Shown piece after piece: positions 8,402 through 18,300 of a stretch of DNA of 64,000 bases. Both the position numbers and the translations under genes were made by a program. The notes beneath the pieces were generated by a model that saw only the letters and a list, made by a program, of their open reading frames with translations, was not told where the DNA came from and made no database searches. Numbering within the stretch: position 1 is the stretch's first letter; each line of letters opens with the position of its first letter. Source of the stretch: Kitasatospora sp. GP82 (GTDB lineage Bacteria; Actinomycetota; Actinomycetes; Streptomycetales; Streptomycetaceae); assembly GCF_029892105.1 (NCBI RefSeq), contig NZ_JARZAJ010000009.1, forward strand, positions 1 through 64,000. The letters are read 5' to 3'.

Positions 8402-9217
8402 GTGGAGAACCGAACCTTCGCGTCGCCGAGCCCCGGCACCGCCACCTTCGTGCCCGAGCCCGCGCGGGCGGTGCCGCACACGCCCGCGCGTACCCTGCGC
8501 GCCCGCCGCCGCAGGCCGGCCGTGCTCGCCATGGCGGTGGCGCTGATCGCGGCGGGCGGGCTCGGCGGCGCGGTGCTCTACAACAGCACCGGCCAGCGGA
8601 TCGCCGTCCTGGCGCTGGCCCGCGACGTCCCGATGGGGCAGGCGCTCACCGCCGACGACGTGGTCGTCGCCCGGATCGCCGGGGATCCCGCACTGCGCCC
8701 GCTGGACGCCAGGGACCGCGACCGCACCGTCGGGCTGCGCGCCACCACGGACCTGCGCCGGGGTGCGCTGCTGCTCAAGGCCGATGTCACGGCCGACCCG
8801 GCGCTGGAGCCCGGCCAGCAGATCGTCGGCCTCGCCGCCAAACGCACCCAACTGCCCGCCACCAAACTGCAACCCGGCCTGCGGGTACTGGTCGTCGCCA
8901 CCTCGGACCAGGGCAACGGCCAGGGCGGTACCACCCGGACGCCGGACACCATGGCAGCCACCGTGGTCACCATCGGCCGGGTGGACACTGACGGCGGCCA
9001 AGTGGTGGACGTCGCCGTGCCGCCCACCGACGGACCCCGGCTGGCGTCCTGGGTGGCCGGCGGCAAGTTCCAGGTGATCCTCGCGCCACGGACGGCCGCC
9101 GCCGCACCCAACCCCTCCGACAGCCCTTCCGGCGCTGCGTCCAACGCTCCGTCCACCGGCGCGACGCCGAGTGGCGGCTCGGCGGGCCCGAGCGTCCCGG
9201 GCGGGGGTGGCAACTGA
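8402..9217 (+). CDS. cpaB: CpaB/RcpC-like SAF-domain pilus assembly protein
   Basis: This 271-residue membrane-anchored protein has one N-terminal transmembrane helix (AVLAMAVALIAAGGLGGAVL) followed by a SAF domain (VLALARDVPMGQALTADDVV, then RDRTVGLRATTDLRRGALL) as in CpaB/RcpC proteins of Tad pilus systems. SAF modules are thought to bind glycans and to steer pilus passage across the envelope. The C-terminus is a Ser/Pro/Gly-rich tail. It starts at GTG 8402 and ends TGATG into the tadZ gene. Confidence 0.85.
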   Translation: MENRTFASPSPGTATFVPEPARAVPHTPARTLRARRRRPAVLAMAVALIAAGGLGGAVLYNSTGQRIAVLALARDVPMGQALTADDVVVARIAGDPALRPLDARDRDRTVGLRATTDLRRGALLLKADVTADPALEPGQQIVGLAAKRTQLPATKLQPGLRVLVVATSDQGNGQGGTTRTPDTMAATVVTIGRVDTDGGQVVDVAVPPTDGPRLASWVAGGKFQVILAPRTAAAAPNPSDSPSGAASNAPSTGATPSGGSAGPSVPGGGGN

Positions 9218-10284
9218 TGGCCGTCGTCGCCGTCGTCGGCGGTCCCGGCGCGCCGGGCGCCACCACCAGTGCGCTCGCCCTGCTGCTGGCCTGGCCCCTG
9301 CCGCCCGGCCGCCGGATCCTGCTGGTCGAGTGCGACCCGGACGGCGGCGCCGTACTGGCCGGTGCCCTGGAAGGCCGGGTCGAGGCCGTGTACGGGCTGC
9401 GCAACCTGGCCGTCGCCGACAGGCGCGGCCTGCTCGCCCAGACCCTCTGGGAGCAACTGATCGACCTCTCGCCCGCCGGCAACGGAGAGCGGCTGCTGCT
9501 ACCGGGGCTGACCGACCCCGCCCAGGCGCCCGGCCTCGCCTACACCTGGGAGCCGCTGGTCGAGACGCTGCACGCGCTCGAACCGCAGGGCTACGACGTC
9601 ATCCTGGATCTCGGCCGCTCCGGCGCCACCGGGGCTGGGGCCGTGCTCGCCCGCCGTGCCGACGTGGTCGCCGTCGTGCTGCGCACCACCCTGCGCGGGC
9701 TGAGCGCCGCCCGCCCCCGACTGGCCGCGCTCCGCGAGGACCTGGACACCTCCGGCGCCGGTGCGGACGCGCTCGGGCTGCTGCTGGTGGCCGAAGGCCC
9801 GTACCCGGCAACGGAGGTGTCCCGGCAGTTCGCCCTGCCCGCGCTCGGCCTTCTCCCGTACGCTCCGCGTACCGCGCAGGTGCTCTCCGACGGCGGCGAC
9901 ACCACCGACCGACGCTTCGTGCGCTCGGAGTTGATGCGGACCGCCAGGTCGGCGGCCGACCAGATCCAGCTGCTCGTCCGGCGCCGCCGTCAGCGGCTCG
10001 CCCCGGCGGGGCCGCCGGTGCAGCAGCTACCGCAGCCGCCGATACCGGCGCAAGCCGTCGCTCCGGCGCAGCCCGAGGCGCACCCGCTGGCGTACCCGCA
10101 GTACCAGCAACAGCATCTGCACCAGCAGCACCAGCAGCACCAGCAGCACCAGCAGCACCAGCAGCACCAGCAGCCGCCGCAGCCGGCCCCGGCGCCCTAT
10201 GTGCCGCAGCCACCTGCCCCGGCGCCGTTCCAGCCGCAGCCGCCGCAGCAGTTGGCATACGGGGAGGTGCTCCGTGCGCGGTAG
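9217..10284 (+). CDS. tadZ: TadZ/CpaE-like ATPase
   Basis: A 355-residue MinD/ParA-fold protein that in Tad systems localises the pilus machine at the membrane. The N-terminus reads VVGGPGAPGATTSALALLLA in place of the standard KGGVGKT P-loop: the signature lysine is missing, as is known for many TadZ/CpaE proteins. DxD-like VECDPDGGAVLAG and DVILDLGRSGATGAG follow the ParA pattern. After about residue 270 the protein becomes Gln/Pro-rich with six HQQ repeats. Its ATG overlaps the cpaB stop, and the tadA GTG lies inside its last codons. Confidence 0.85.
   Translation: MAVVAVVGGPGAPGATTSALALLLAWPLPPGRRILLVECDPDGGAVLAGALEGRVEAVYGLRNLAVADRRGLLAQTLWEQLIDLSPAGNGERLLLPGLTDPAQAPGLAYTWEPLVETLHALEPQGYDVILDLGRSGATGAGAVLARRADVVAVVLRTTLRGLSAARPRLAALREDLDTSGAGADALGLLLVAEGPYPATEVSRQFALPALGLLPYAPRTAQVLSDGGDTTDRRFVRSELMRTARSAADQIQLLVRRRRQRLAPAGPPVQQLPQPPIPAQAVAPAQPEAHPLAYPQYQQQHLHQQHQQHQQHQQHQQHQQPPQPAPAPYVPQPPAPAPFQPQPPQQLAYGEVLRAR
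10120..10173 (+). repeat. Six copies of CACCAGCAG inside tadZ
   Basis: Six exact 9-bp units encode (His-Gln-Gln)6 in the C-terminal tail of TadZ. The reading frame is preserved by any change in copy number, so the length may vary between strains. Confidence 0.9.
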
Positions 10285-11824
10285 CCCCCTGCACAAGAGC
10301 CCGGGCGGCACGGTGGACCCGGCCGCACTGCCGTGGGCCCCCGCCCAGCCGGTGGTGCCGACCGCCGCACCCACCGGACGGTTCACGCCGGGACCGGTCC
10401 GGGGGACGGCGGCGCCCGCGCTGCAACCGGTCGCCGTCAAGCCCGTCGTCGATCCGCAGGTCGCCCGCGAGCTCAAGCGCCAGGTCGCGGCCGAACTCCA
10501 CCAGCAGCTCTCCCGGTTGGCCGACGGTTCGGGCCTGGAGGCCGACCGGGCCACCCGACGCCAGCGCGGGCGCGCGCTGATCGAGGAGGCGGTCGCCCGC
10601 TGGTCCGACGCACACGCCCAGACGCACGGCGTCCCGCCCACCAGGGACCAGGACCGGGCGCTCTCCGAGGCCGTCTACGACCTGCTGTTCCGGGCCGGAC
10701 GGCTCCAGCCCTACCTGGACGACCCGGAGATCGAGAACATCCTGATCAACGGCTGCGACGACGTCTGGGTCTCCCGCGTCCACCAACCTCTGCGCCAGGT
10801 ACCGCCGGTGGCCGACTCCGACGAGGAACTCATCGAACTGCTCCAGGACTTGGCCCGTCAGCACGGCGGCGGCGAACGCAGCCTCTCCACCGCAAGCCCG
10901 ACGCTGGCGCTGCGGCTGGAGGGCGGGATGCGCCTGCAGGCGCTCACCGAGGTCACCCCGCGCCCGTACGTGGCGATCAGACGGCACCGGGTCGCCTCCG
11001 CCACCCTCGGTGACCTGGTCCAACTCGGCACCCTGGACGCCACCTTGGGCGCCTTTCTGGCCTCGGCCATCCGGGCCAGGAAGAACGTGATGATCACCGG
11101 TACCCAGGGCGTCGGCAAGACCAGCCTGCTGCGCGCGATGGCCGCCGAGATCCCGCCGGACGAGCGGATCGGCACCCTGGAGTCGGAGTTCGAGCTCTGG
11201 CTGCACACCCTCGGCCATCTGCGCCAGGTCGTGCCGATGGAGGCCCGCGAGGGCAACGGCGAACGTGTGGACGGCCGCATCGCAGGGGAGTTGACGATCG
11301 GCGAGCTGATCCCGGCCGCGCTGCGGATGACCCTCTCCCGGATCATCGTCGGTGAGGTCCGCTCGGGCGAGGTCGTCCCGATGCTGCGGGTGATGACCAA
11401 CGGCGAGGGCGGCTCGATGTGCACCCTGCACGCGCGCGGCCCGCACATGGTGGTGGACCGCATCGCCGAACTCTGCCTGGAGTACGGCGCGCACATGACC
11501 GACAGCCTCGCCTACCGGCTCACCGCCAATGCCGTGGACCTCATCGTCCATGTCGCCATGGTCGACGAGACGGCGGTCGGCGGCCGTCGCCACCGCTTCG
11601 TCTCGCACGTCCTGGAGGTCACCGGCCTCGGCGAGAGCGGACGCCCCGCGATGAACACCGTCTTCGGCCCCCGCCCCGAACACGGCGAGCCGCGCGCCGT
11701 CCCGCACACCCCGCCGCAGTGCATCGACGACCTGCGCCGGGCCGGCTTCGACGCCGCGCTGCTCCAGAACCCGTACGGGAGTTGGGGTGCACCGCTGGCG
11801 CTCAGGATCGGCGGTGCGCGGTGA
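10274..11824 (+). CDS. tadA: TadA/CpaF-family secretion ATPase
   Basis: A 516-residue VirB11-type ATPase that powers assembly of Tad (type IVc) pili. The Walker A motif GTQGVGKTSLL lies near residue 275, followed by the acidic ELWLHTLGHLRQ region, a Walker B-like RIIVGEVRSGEV, and a His-box GGSMCTLHARGP. The N-terminal region PYLDDPEIENILINGCDDVW is typical of CpaF. I place the start at GTG 10274, seven bases after GGGGAGG and inside the end of tadZ (11-base overlap). It ends TGATG into tadB. Confidence 0.93.
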   Translation: MRGSPLHKSPGGTVDPAALPWAPAQPVVPTAAPTGRFTPGPVRGTAAPALQPVAVKPVVDPQVARELKRQVAAELHQQLSRLADGSGLEADRATRRQRGRALIEEAVARWSDAHAQTHGVPPTRDQDRALSEAVYDLLFRAGRLQPYLDDPEIENILINGCDDVWVSRVHQPLRQVPPVADSDEELIELLQDLARQHGGGERSLSTASPTLALRLEGGMRLQALTEVTPRPYVAIRRHRVASATLGDLVQLGTLDATLGAFLASAIRARKNVMITGTQGVGKTSLLRAMAAEIPPDERIGTLESEFELWLHTLGHLRQVVPMEAREGNGERVDGRIAGELTIGELIPAALRMTLSRIIVGEVRSGEVVPMLRVMTNGEGGSMCTLHARGPHMVVDRIAELCLEYGAHMTDSLAYRLTANAVDLIVHVAMVDETAVGGRRHRFVSHVLEVTGLGESGRPAMNTVFGPRPEHGEPRAVPHTPPQCIDDLRRAGFDAALLQNPYGSWGAPLALRIGGAR

Positions 11825-12771
11825 TGCTGCTCTTCGTCCTCTGCGGCCTGCTGGTGGCCGGCGGCGCCGTCGCACTGGTGACCGCCCTGGTCGGCGGCCC
11901 GCCCCAGGAGGCCGACCGCAGCCCGATGAGCGGACGGCTGCACACCTTCTGGTACGGCGCGCCGGGCAGCCCCACGCCCCAGGTCGCCCGGCTGCGGCGG
12001 ATCCAGACCGCGCTCGCGCTGGCCGGAGCGCCACTGGCCTGGCTGTTCACCGGAGTTCCGCTGACCGTCGTGCTGGTGCCACTGGCCGTCTTCGGCCTGC
12101 CCTGGCTCTTCGACAGCACCCGCTCCGACACCCGCAGGATCGAGCGCCTGGAGGCGCTCTCCGAGTGGACCCAACGGCTCGCCGACGTGCTGCTCCTCGG
12201 GGTCGGTCTCAATCAGGCCATCCTGACCAGCCGGCGGACCGCCCCGGCCGCCCTGGAGGGTGAGATCGCCGAGCTCGCCGCCCGGTTGCAGTCCCGCTGG
12301 CGCCCCGAGGACGCGCTGCGGGCCTTCGCCGACAGCCTCGCCGACGCCACCGCCGACAAGGTCCTGGCCGCCCTGCTGCTGCGCTCGGGCGACAGCGGCC
12401 CGGGGCTGGCCCGGGCCCTCGCCGACCTGGCCGAGTCGGTCCGCGAGGAAGTCCGCCAGCGCCGCGCCATCGAGGCCGACCGGGCCAAGCACCGCACCAC
12501 CATCCGCTGGCTGGTCGCCATCATCGTCGGGGTGCTGGCGGTCGGTGCGTTCAACGACCACTACACGGCGCCGTACGGGACTTTCGTCGGCCAGGTGGTG
12601 CTCGGCGTGGTCTCGGCCGCCTTCGTCCTGGTGATCTCCTGGATGCGCTCGCTGGCCCGGCACACCCCGCCACCCCGCCTGCTCGAACCCGACCGGCGCA
12701 GCAAGGCGGGCCGGCTGCCGATGGCGGATCCGGCCGAGCACGAGGACCCGCTGGTCAAGGAGGTCCGGTGA
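11824..12771 (+). CDS. tadB: TadB-like pilus platform protein
   Basis: A 315-residue integral membrane protein of the T2SSF/TadB family, the inner-membrane platform on which TadA works. It has an N-terminal hydrophobic helix, a pair of helices near residues 55-100, a cytoplasmic T2SSF helical domain (LSEWTQRLADVLLLGVGLNQ, then LADLAESVREEVRQRRAIEA) and a terminal pair of helices (WLVAIIVGVLAVGAF, VVLGVVSAAFVLVIS). Start ATG 11824 shares its first base with the tadA stop; GTG 11821 is one codon upstream. It ends GTGA into tadC. Confidence 0.88.
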   Translation: MLLFVLCGLLVAGGAVALVTALVGGPPQEADRSPMSGRLHTFWYGAPGSPTPQVARLRRIQTALALAGAPLAWLFTGVPLTVVLVPLAVFGLPWLFDSTRSDTRRIERLEALSEWTQRLADVLLLGVGLNQAILTSRRTAPAALEGEIAELAARLQSRWRPEDALRAFADSLADATADKVLAALLLRSGDSGPGLARALADLAESVREEVRQRRAIEADRAKHRTTIRWLVAIIVGVLAVGAFNDHYTAPYGTFVGQVVLGVVSAAFVLVISWMRSLARHTPPPRLLEPDRRSKAGRLPMADPAEHEDPLVKEVR

Positions 12772-13652
12772 TCTCGCCCTGGGCCGTGCTGGCCGGTGCC
12801 GTGGCCGCCGGTGGCCTCGCCCTGCTGGCCGCCGAACTCCGGCCCTCCCCACCCGACTTGGGACAGGCCCTGGACCGGCTGCACCGTGTCCCGGACGGAC
12901 GCCCGGTGGAGGAGCAGGAGCAGCTCTCCTGGTACGACCGGGTCGGTGAGCGCTCGCTCTCCCTGCCCGGTGCCCGAATCCCGCACCAGCAACTGGCGTT
13001 GATCGGCCGCACCCCGGCCCGCTTCATGGCGCACAAGCTGCTCTTCGCGCTGATCGGCCTGCTGCTTCCCGGATACCTGGTGGCGATGGCGGCCGTGGTC
13101 GGCATCGGGCTGCCGGTGGCCGCCCCCCTGGTGCTGGGGCCCGCGCTGGCGCTGCTCGGCTGGCTCGTCCCGGATGCCCTCGTGGCCGGTGAGGCCAAGG
13201 AGGCCAGGACGGAGTACCTGCACGGCCTCGTCGCCTACCTGGAACTCGTCGCGCTGGAACGGGCCGCCGACTGCGGTCCCGCCGAGGCGCTGCGGCGGGC
13301 GGCCGCCGTCGGCCGGGGCACCGTCTTCCGCCGGATCCGCGATGCCCTCGAACGCGCCGCCACCGACCGGCTCCCGCCCTGGGACGGCCTGGACGCACTC
13401 GCCGTCGAACTCGGCCTCACCCCGTTGCAGGACGTCGCCGACATCATGCGGATCTCCGGCACCGACGGCGCGGCCGTGTACGACACCCTGCGCGCGCGGG
13501 CGAAGAGCCTGCGCGGCGAGCTGCTCGCCGAGGAACTGACGAAGGCCAACACCGACAGCGAACGGATGGTCGCGCCGGGCTCGGTGCTCACGCTGCTGAT
13601 GACGGTGCTGATCGTCTTTCCCGCGCTCTACCAGATGCTCAACGTTGTCTAG
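12768..13652 (+). CDS. tadC: TadC-like pilus platform protein
   Basis: This 294-residue membrane protein is the second T2SSF-family component, expected to pair with TadB. It has helices at the N-terminus, in the middle (LLFALIGLLLPGYLVAMAAV and a following hydrophobic hairpin) and at the C-terminus (PGSVLTLLMTVLIVFPALYQ). The cytoplasmic T2SSF stretch contains LELVALERAADCGPAEALR and AKSLRGELLAEELTKANTDS. It starts at GTG 12768, overlapping the tadB stop by GTGA. Confidence 0.88.
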   Translation: MISPWAVLAGAVAAGGLALLAAELRPSPPDLGQALDRLHRVPDGRPVEEQEQLSWYDRVGERSLSLPGARIPHQQLALIGRTPARFMAHKLLFALIGLLLPGYLVAMAAVVGIGLPVAAPLVLGPALALLGWLVPDALVAGEAKEARTEYLHGLVAYLELVALERAADCGPAEALRRAAAVGRGTVFRRIRDALERAATDRLPPWDGLDALAVELGLTPLQDVADIMRISGTDGAAVYDTLRARAKSLRGELLAEELTKANTDSERMVAPGSVLTLLMTVLIVFPALYQMLNVV

Positions 13653-13684
13653 CCGCCCACCACTTCGCCTGGAGAACACCGATC

Positions 13685-13954
13685 ATGAACCGAATCCGGA
13701 GTCTGTTCGCAGCACTTCTGCTGCCCCTTCTGCTGCCGGTGCAGCTGAGCAGGTACGTCTTCCAGTACCGGATGGGCCGGGTGCGCGCCGCCTGTGCGGC
13801 CGGGGACCGAGGAGCGATCAGCATCGAACTCGCACTGGCCGTCGTCGCGTTGGTCGCGGTGGCGGCGGGTGTCGTGGGAGTTCTCTACGCGCTGGCCGGA
13901 AAGGTCAAGGCCAAGGTCAACGACGCCCCGATCGACGCGCCGACCTCGACGTGA
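13685..13954 (+). CDS. Candidate Flp-type pilin
   Basis: An 89-residue protein with a basic N-terminal segment and the motif GDRGAISIELALAVVALVAV, which resembles the type IV prepilin cleavage site (G followed by a hydrophobic helix with Glu at position +5). It is the smallest pilin-like protein of the locus and lies directly after tadC, where the major Flp pilin is often found. The leader is unusually long and contains a second hydrophobic stretch (LFAALLLPLLLPV). It ends GTGA into the TadE-like gene. Calling it the major pilin is an inference. Confidence 0.6.
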   Translation: MNRIRSLFAALLLPLLLPVQLSRYVFQYRMGRVRAACAAGDRGAISIELALAVVALVAVAAGVVGVLYALAGKVKAKVNDAPIDAPTST

Positions 13955-14394
13955 CCGGAGGAGCTCGTCCAGTCCGCCGGTGGTCGGTCCCAGTCCCTCG
14001 GTGGTCCGGCCCTTCGTGCGACCGGGGAGCGATGACGCTCAGCCTGGCCATCGTCTTCCCGGCCGTGCTGTTCCTGGTAGTACTCGTGGTCCAGGCCGCC
14101 CTGTGGTGGTACGCGAGCCAGGCCGCGCTCACCGCGGCCCGGGAGGGCGCGGACGCGGGCCGGATCCGAGGCGGCACACCGGAGAAGGCCGTCCAGCGGG
14201 CCTCGGACTTCCTGACCCGGCAGGGCGGGCTGGCCGAGCAGGTGGACGTCGCCCCCGGCGGCGACGCGCAGATGTTCAGCCTTCGAGTCTCCGTCCGGGC
14301 GCAGGCGCTGCTCCCGGGCATGCCGGGGCTGACCATCGTCCGTCAAGTCACCGCGCCACGCGAGAAGTTCGTCCCGCAGGGAGGCCGGCCATGA
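13951..14394 (+). CDS. TadE-like pseudopilin
   Basis: A 147-residue protein with the N-terminal prepilin-like element CDRGAMTLSLAIVFPAVLFL typical of actinobacterial TadE proteins, then AALWWYASQAALTAAREGAD, the family's conserved post-helix pattern. I take the start at GTG 13951 because it overlaps the upstream stop (GTGA) and keeps the charged leader before the cleavage motif; an internal ATG at 14032 would remove that leader. Confidence 0.8.
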   Translation: MTGGARPVRRWSVPVPRWSGPSCDRGAMTLSLAIVFPAVLFLVVLVVQAALWWYASQAALTAAREGADAGRIRGGTPEKAVQRASDFLTRQGGLAEQVDVAPGGDAQMFSLRVSVRAQALLPGMPGLTIVRQVTAPREKFVPQGGRP

Positions 14395-14407
14395 GACGGG
14401 GTCGGTC

Positions 14408-14854
14408 ATGAGGCGGCGACCATCCCTGCGGAAGTCGCCCGATGCCGGAAGCGTCGCGGTGGAGGCGGCCATCATCATCCCGGTGGTGGTGATCTTCGTG
14501 ATGATCGCCGTAGTGGCCGGGCGTATTCAGACCACCGGCGGGGTAGTGGATGCGGCAGCACGTTCCGGCGCCCGCGCGGCCTCGCTGGCGCGGACACCGG
14601 AAGGCGCGAGGCAGGCGGCGGACGACGCGGCACAGGAGGTGTTCCGAGACCAGCGGGTGCCGTGCAGCGACACCTCGATAGCCCCGGTGGAGTACGGCAC
14701 GATCAGCACGCCGACCGGCCAACTCGACACCGTCAGCGTCACGGTGAGCTGCAAGGTAGCCCTGGACTACCTGTCGGTAGGGGGAGTGCCGGGCAGCAGG
14801 ACGATGACCGGCCGGTTCACTTCGGTGATCGACCGGTACCGGGGAACCGGGTGA
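14408..14854 (+). CDS. TadE/TadF-like minor pilin
   Basis: A 148-residue protein with a basic leader and the pilin-like motif DAGSVAVEAAIIIPVVVIFV, including the Glu at +5 after Gly-Ser. The helix is followed by TTGGVVDAAARSGARAASL, the TadE pattern, and then a small beta-rich region with two cysteines (VPCSDTS and VTVSCKV) that could form a disulphide outside the cell. It is separated from the previous gene by only 13 bases. Confidence 0.8.
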   Translation: MRRRPSLRKSPDAGSVAVEAAIIIPVVVIFVMIAVVAGRIQTTGGVVDAAARSGARAASLARTPEGARQAADDAAQEVFRDQRVPCSDTSIAPVEYGTISTPTGQLDTVSVTVSCKVALDYLSVGGVPGSRTMTGRFTSVIDRYRGTG

Positions 14855-14924
14855 GCCGGTCCGCCGGGGGACTTGTCGCACTGGTCGGCCGCCGGTCGAA
14901 CCACCAGGTGGGGGAGGGGAATTG

Positions 14925-15389
14925 ATGCCACGCCACAGCGGACGTGGGGGAGGCGCAACGGCGGACGCCGGAGCCGTGTCGACCTTTGTGGCGATCTGCG
15001 CCGCCGGACTGGTCGTCGTGATCGGGATCGTGCTCGACTGCGGCGGACGCCTGCGCGCGATCGAGAACACCGACGCCCGCGCCCAGGAGGCCGCCCGGGT
15101 GGCCGGCCAGCAGCTCGACGAGGCAGCGGTCCTGCGTGGTGACGGCTATCCCGTGATCGGCGCCCGGGAGCACGACCTGGACGTCGCCACCCGAGCCGCC
15201 GACGCCTACCTCGACCAGTACCACCTGAGCGCCGAGATCTCCTTCAAGGACGACCACACCGTCACGGTGAGCATCGACACCACGTACCGCACCGCGCTGC
15301 TTGGCGCGATCAACGTCAACACCCTCCCGGTGCACGGCCGAGGAACGGCCACCCTGGTGCACGGAGTAACGGAAGCGGAGAACGGCTGA
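14925..15389 (+). CDS. TadG-like / Flp-associated membrane protein
   Basis: A 154-residue protein with a short basic leader, then ADAGAVSTFVAICAAGLVVV, a pilin-like N-terminal helix, and a DCGGRLRAIENTDARAQEAA stretch like that of TadG/'pilus assembly protein TadE-like' proteins. The rest is a small extracytoplasmic domain. I use ATG 14925, correctly spaced after GGGGAGGGG; a TTG one codon upstream is less likely. It ends TGATG into the LysM-BTAD gene. Confidence 0.75.
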   Translation: MPRHSGRGGGATADAGAVSTFVAICAAGLVVVIGIVLDCGGRLRAIENTDARAQEAARVAGQQLDEAAVLRGDGYPVIGAREHDLDVATRAADAYLDQYHLSAEISFKDDHTVTVSIDTTYRTALLGAINVNTLPVHGRGTATLVHGVTEAENG

Positions 15390-18300
15390 TGGCTGCGCCA
15401 CGAGCCAGGCACCACGCCCACGGCACCCGTACGGACTCGCCCGCCCCCGGCGGCGCCGCCGGCTCGCCCGGCCCCGAGAAGCGGCGCCCGGTGCCGCTGC
15501 GCCCGCACCGCCGCCGACGGAGCGCCGGCTCTCTGGCAGGTGCGCTCGGCGCGCTGATCGCTCTTGCCGGTCTGCTGATCGGCCTGCCCGTGGTGCTGCT
15601 GTACGGCACGCTCGCGGTCCAGGGCATGGGCGACCCGGCCTCCGGCGGGCTCGTCCCGATGCTCACCGGACCGGACGACGGACGGCTGTTCCTCTGGGCG
15701 CTGGTGGCGGTCGGCTGGGTGGCGTGGCTCTGCTTCGCCTTCTCCGTGCTGCTGGAGATCCCGGCCCAGCTTCGCGGCCGGATCGCCCGCCGGATTCCCG
15801 CCTTCGGCTGGAGCCAGCGGCTCGCCGCCGGTCTGGTCGGCTCGGTGCTCGCCGTACTGCCGGTCGCGGGCGGAGCCTTCGCCGCCACTCCCGAGAATGC
15901 CCAAGCCGCGGTGGCTCCGGCCCAGTTGACGGCTCGCGCACCGTACGCCGCCCTGCCCGCGGCGCCCGTCGCCCCCGCACTGGCACCCGCCGCCGAGCAG
16001 CGCCCGACGTACACCGTCAGGGATGCCCGGCCGGCGGACAGCCTCTGGTCCATCGCCGAACGTCAACTCGGCTCCGGCGAACGCTGGATGGAGATTGCCA
16101 AGCTCAACAGCGGACGGGTGATGGACGATTCCGGCATCCGTTTCGACGCGGACCGGCCCATCCAGCCCGGCTGGAAGCTGCTCATGCCGGGTGACGCCAA
16201 GCCGGACGGGACGCCCGCCCAGAGCCCCGCGCCCAGCACACCCCAGGAGAGCGGAACGGCCTCCGTGAAGCCCGCCGCCGGGCGGCACGCCAGTGTCACC
16301 GTGCGGAACGGCGACACTCTGTCGGCCATCGCCGAAAGGGAGTTGGGCGATGCCGAGGCATGGCCGAAACTCTTCGACGCCAACAAGGGGGCGGGTGCAC
16401 CGGACGGGACGCGGTTGACCGATCCCGACGTGCTGGTCCCCGGCACAATCCTGACCCTGCCCGGGGCGCAGGCTCCGGCAACGCCACCGCCTTCGACGTC
16501 AAGCACTCCAAGCACTCCAACCAGTCCGGCCAGTCCAACCAGTCCGGCCAGTCCGGCCAGTTCGGAGCCGAGCGCGCCGAGTGTGCCAAGCGCCGTGCCG
16601 AGTCAGGCCCCCGTCGTACCGCCGCCCACGGCCAAGCCGTCCGCGCCGTCCGACAGCAAGCCGTCTGCCAACGGCGCGGCTTCGCCCACCAAGGCACCGG
16701 CTCACACCCCCGCCAGGGCGTCCGCGCCCAGCGGTGACTACAGCGTCGCACTCGCCGCCTCCAGCGTCGGTGTCCTGCTGGCGGCGGTGATGATCGGCAC
16801 CGTCGCGCGCCGCCGGGGCGATCAGCAGCGTGCTCGCCGTCCCCGGCACCGCATCGCGCTGCCGCCGCCACCCGCCGCCGCCTTCGAGGCGGAGCTGAAG
16901 GTGCGTCAGAGCGAACTCGGTCTCGACCTGTTGAACCGTGCGCTGCGGACCATGGCCCGCAACACCGTCCGCACCGGCAAGCGCCTGCCCGCTCTGGTCG
17001 CCGTCCGGGTCACCCCCGGGCACACGGTGGAACTCCACCTCGCCGCGCCTGCCACCCCGATCGCGCCCTTCCGGGCCGCCCATGCGCCCAATGTCTGGTG
17101 GTGCCCGGAGGGTTCCCCCGAGCTGCTCTCCGCCGCGCAGGCGGCCAAGGCGTCGGCCCCCTACCCGGCCCTGGTCACCCTGGGCACCGCGCCGGACGGG
17201 GCGGTGGTGCTCGCCGACCTGGAGACCGTACGGCTGATGCACCTGTCCGGGCATCCGGACGACGCGCGCGACGTACTGCGCACGCTGGCGGTCGAGTTGG
17301 CGCACAGCCCGCTCGCCGACCGGCTGCACCTGCACCTGGTCGGGCTGGCCGAGGACCTGCCGCTCACCGGCTCCGCCGTCGAACGGGTGCACAGGTACGA
17401 CACCCTGGAGTCCGCGATCACCGCGCTCGGCCCGCGTACGGCCAAGGCCAGGGCCACGCTGGTGGCCGCCGAAGCCGCCAGCCCCAGGGATGCCCGCAGC
17501 CGGGGCCACGCCGATGCGTCCTGGGTGCCCGAGATCGTGCTCTCCGCGCAGCCGCCCGGTGGCAACCTGCCCGCCGAACTCGGACGGCTGCTCGACAACA
17601 CCCCTCGTACCTGCCTCGCCGTCGTCACCCGTGCGCCCGAACGCGGCAGCGGCCCGGTCGCGCGCTGGACGCTCCCCAGTACGGGCGCGGCGACCATTCC
17701 GGGCCTGCATCTCGCCGTGGAACTCCAGCGCCTCGACCCCGAGCAGTACGACCAGCTCGGTGAACTGCTGCGGGTCGCCTGCGACACCACCCAGTACCCC
17801 GCACCCGACTGGACCCTGGACGGGCCGGGTGCCGACCTCGATCCGACCGAACTTCCGCTTCCCGTACCGGTCCTGGCGAGCGTAGGGGCCCCCTCGGGCG
17901 ATTCCGTCGCGCTTCCGGCGGACCTGGCCGGGGCGCAGCTGGTCACCAGGGTGATCGGCACCGGCGCCAGCCCGTTCGCGGGCACCGACCCGACCGTTAC
18001 CCCGGCCCCGCGACCGGCCGGCCCGGTGGCACTCTCGAAGCCCGGTGCTCCGAGCGCCGCTGCGACCCCGGACGCCCCAGTGGCCCCGATGGCCCCGACT
18101 GCCCCGGTGGCCCCGAGCACCCCCGACGCCTCCGGGCGCCCGTCCCGGTACAGCGCCAACGGCCGTGGCCTGCACAGCAACGGCAGTTCGGTGCCCTCCG
18201 CGCCGACCGGCCCCCGTGCGGTCCCGCCCGTGGTGCCGCCCACCGCTGAGGTCAGCCCCGCTGCTCCCGTCGCGCCTGTGGAGCCCGTCCCCACGCGTCC

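Noticed and set aside
9171-10580. 469-codon plus frame over tadZ
   Set aside because: Arg/Ala/Pro-rich shadow of tadZ in another frame; tadZ has the ParA pattern and start/stop overlaps with both neighbours.
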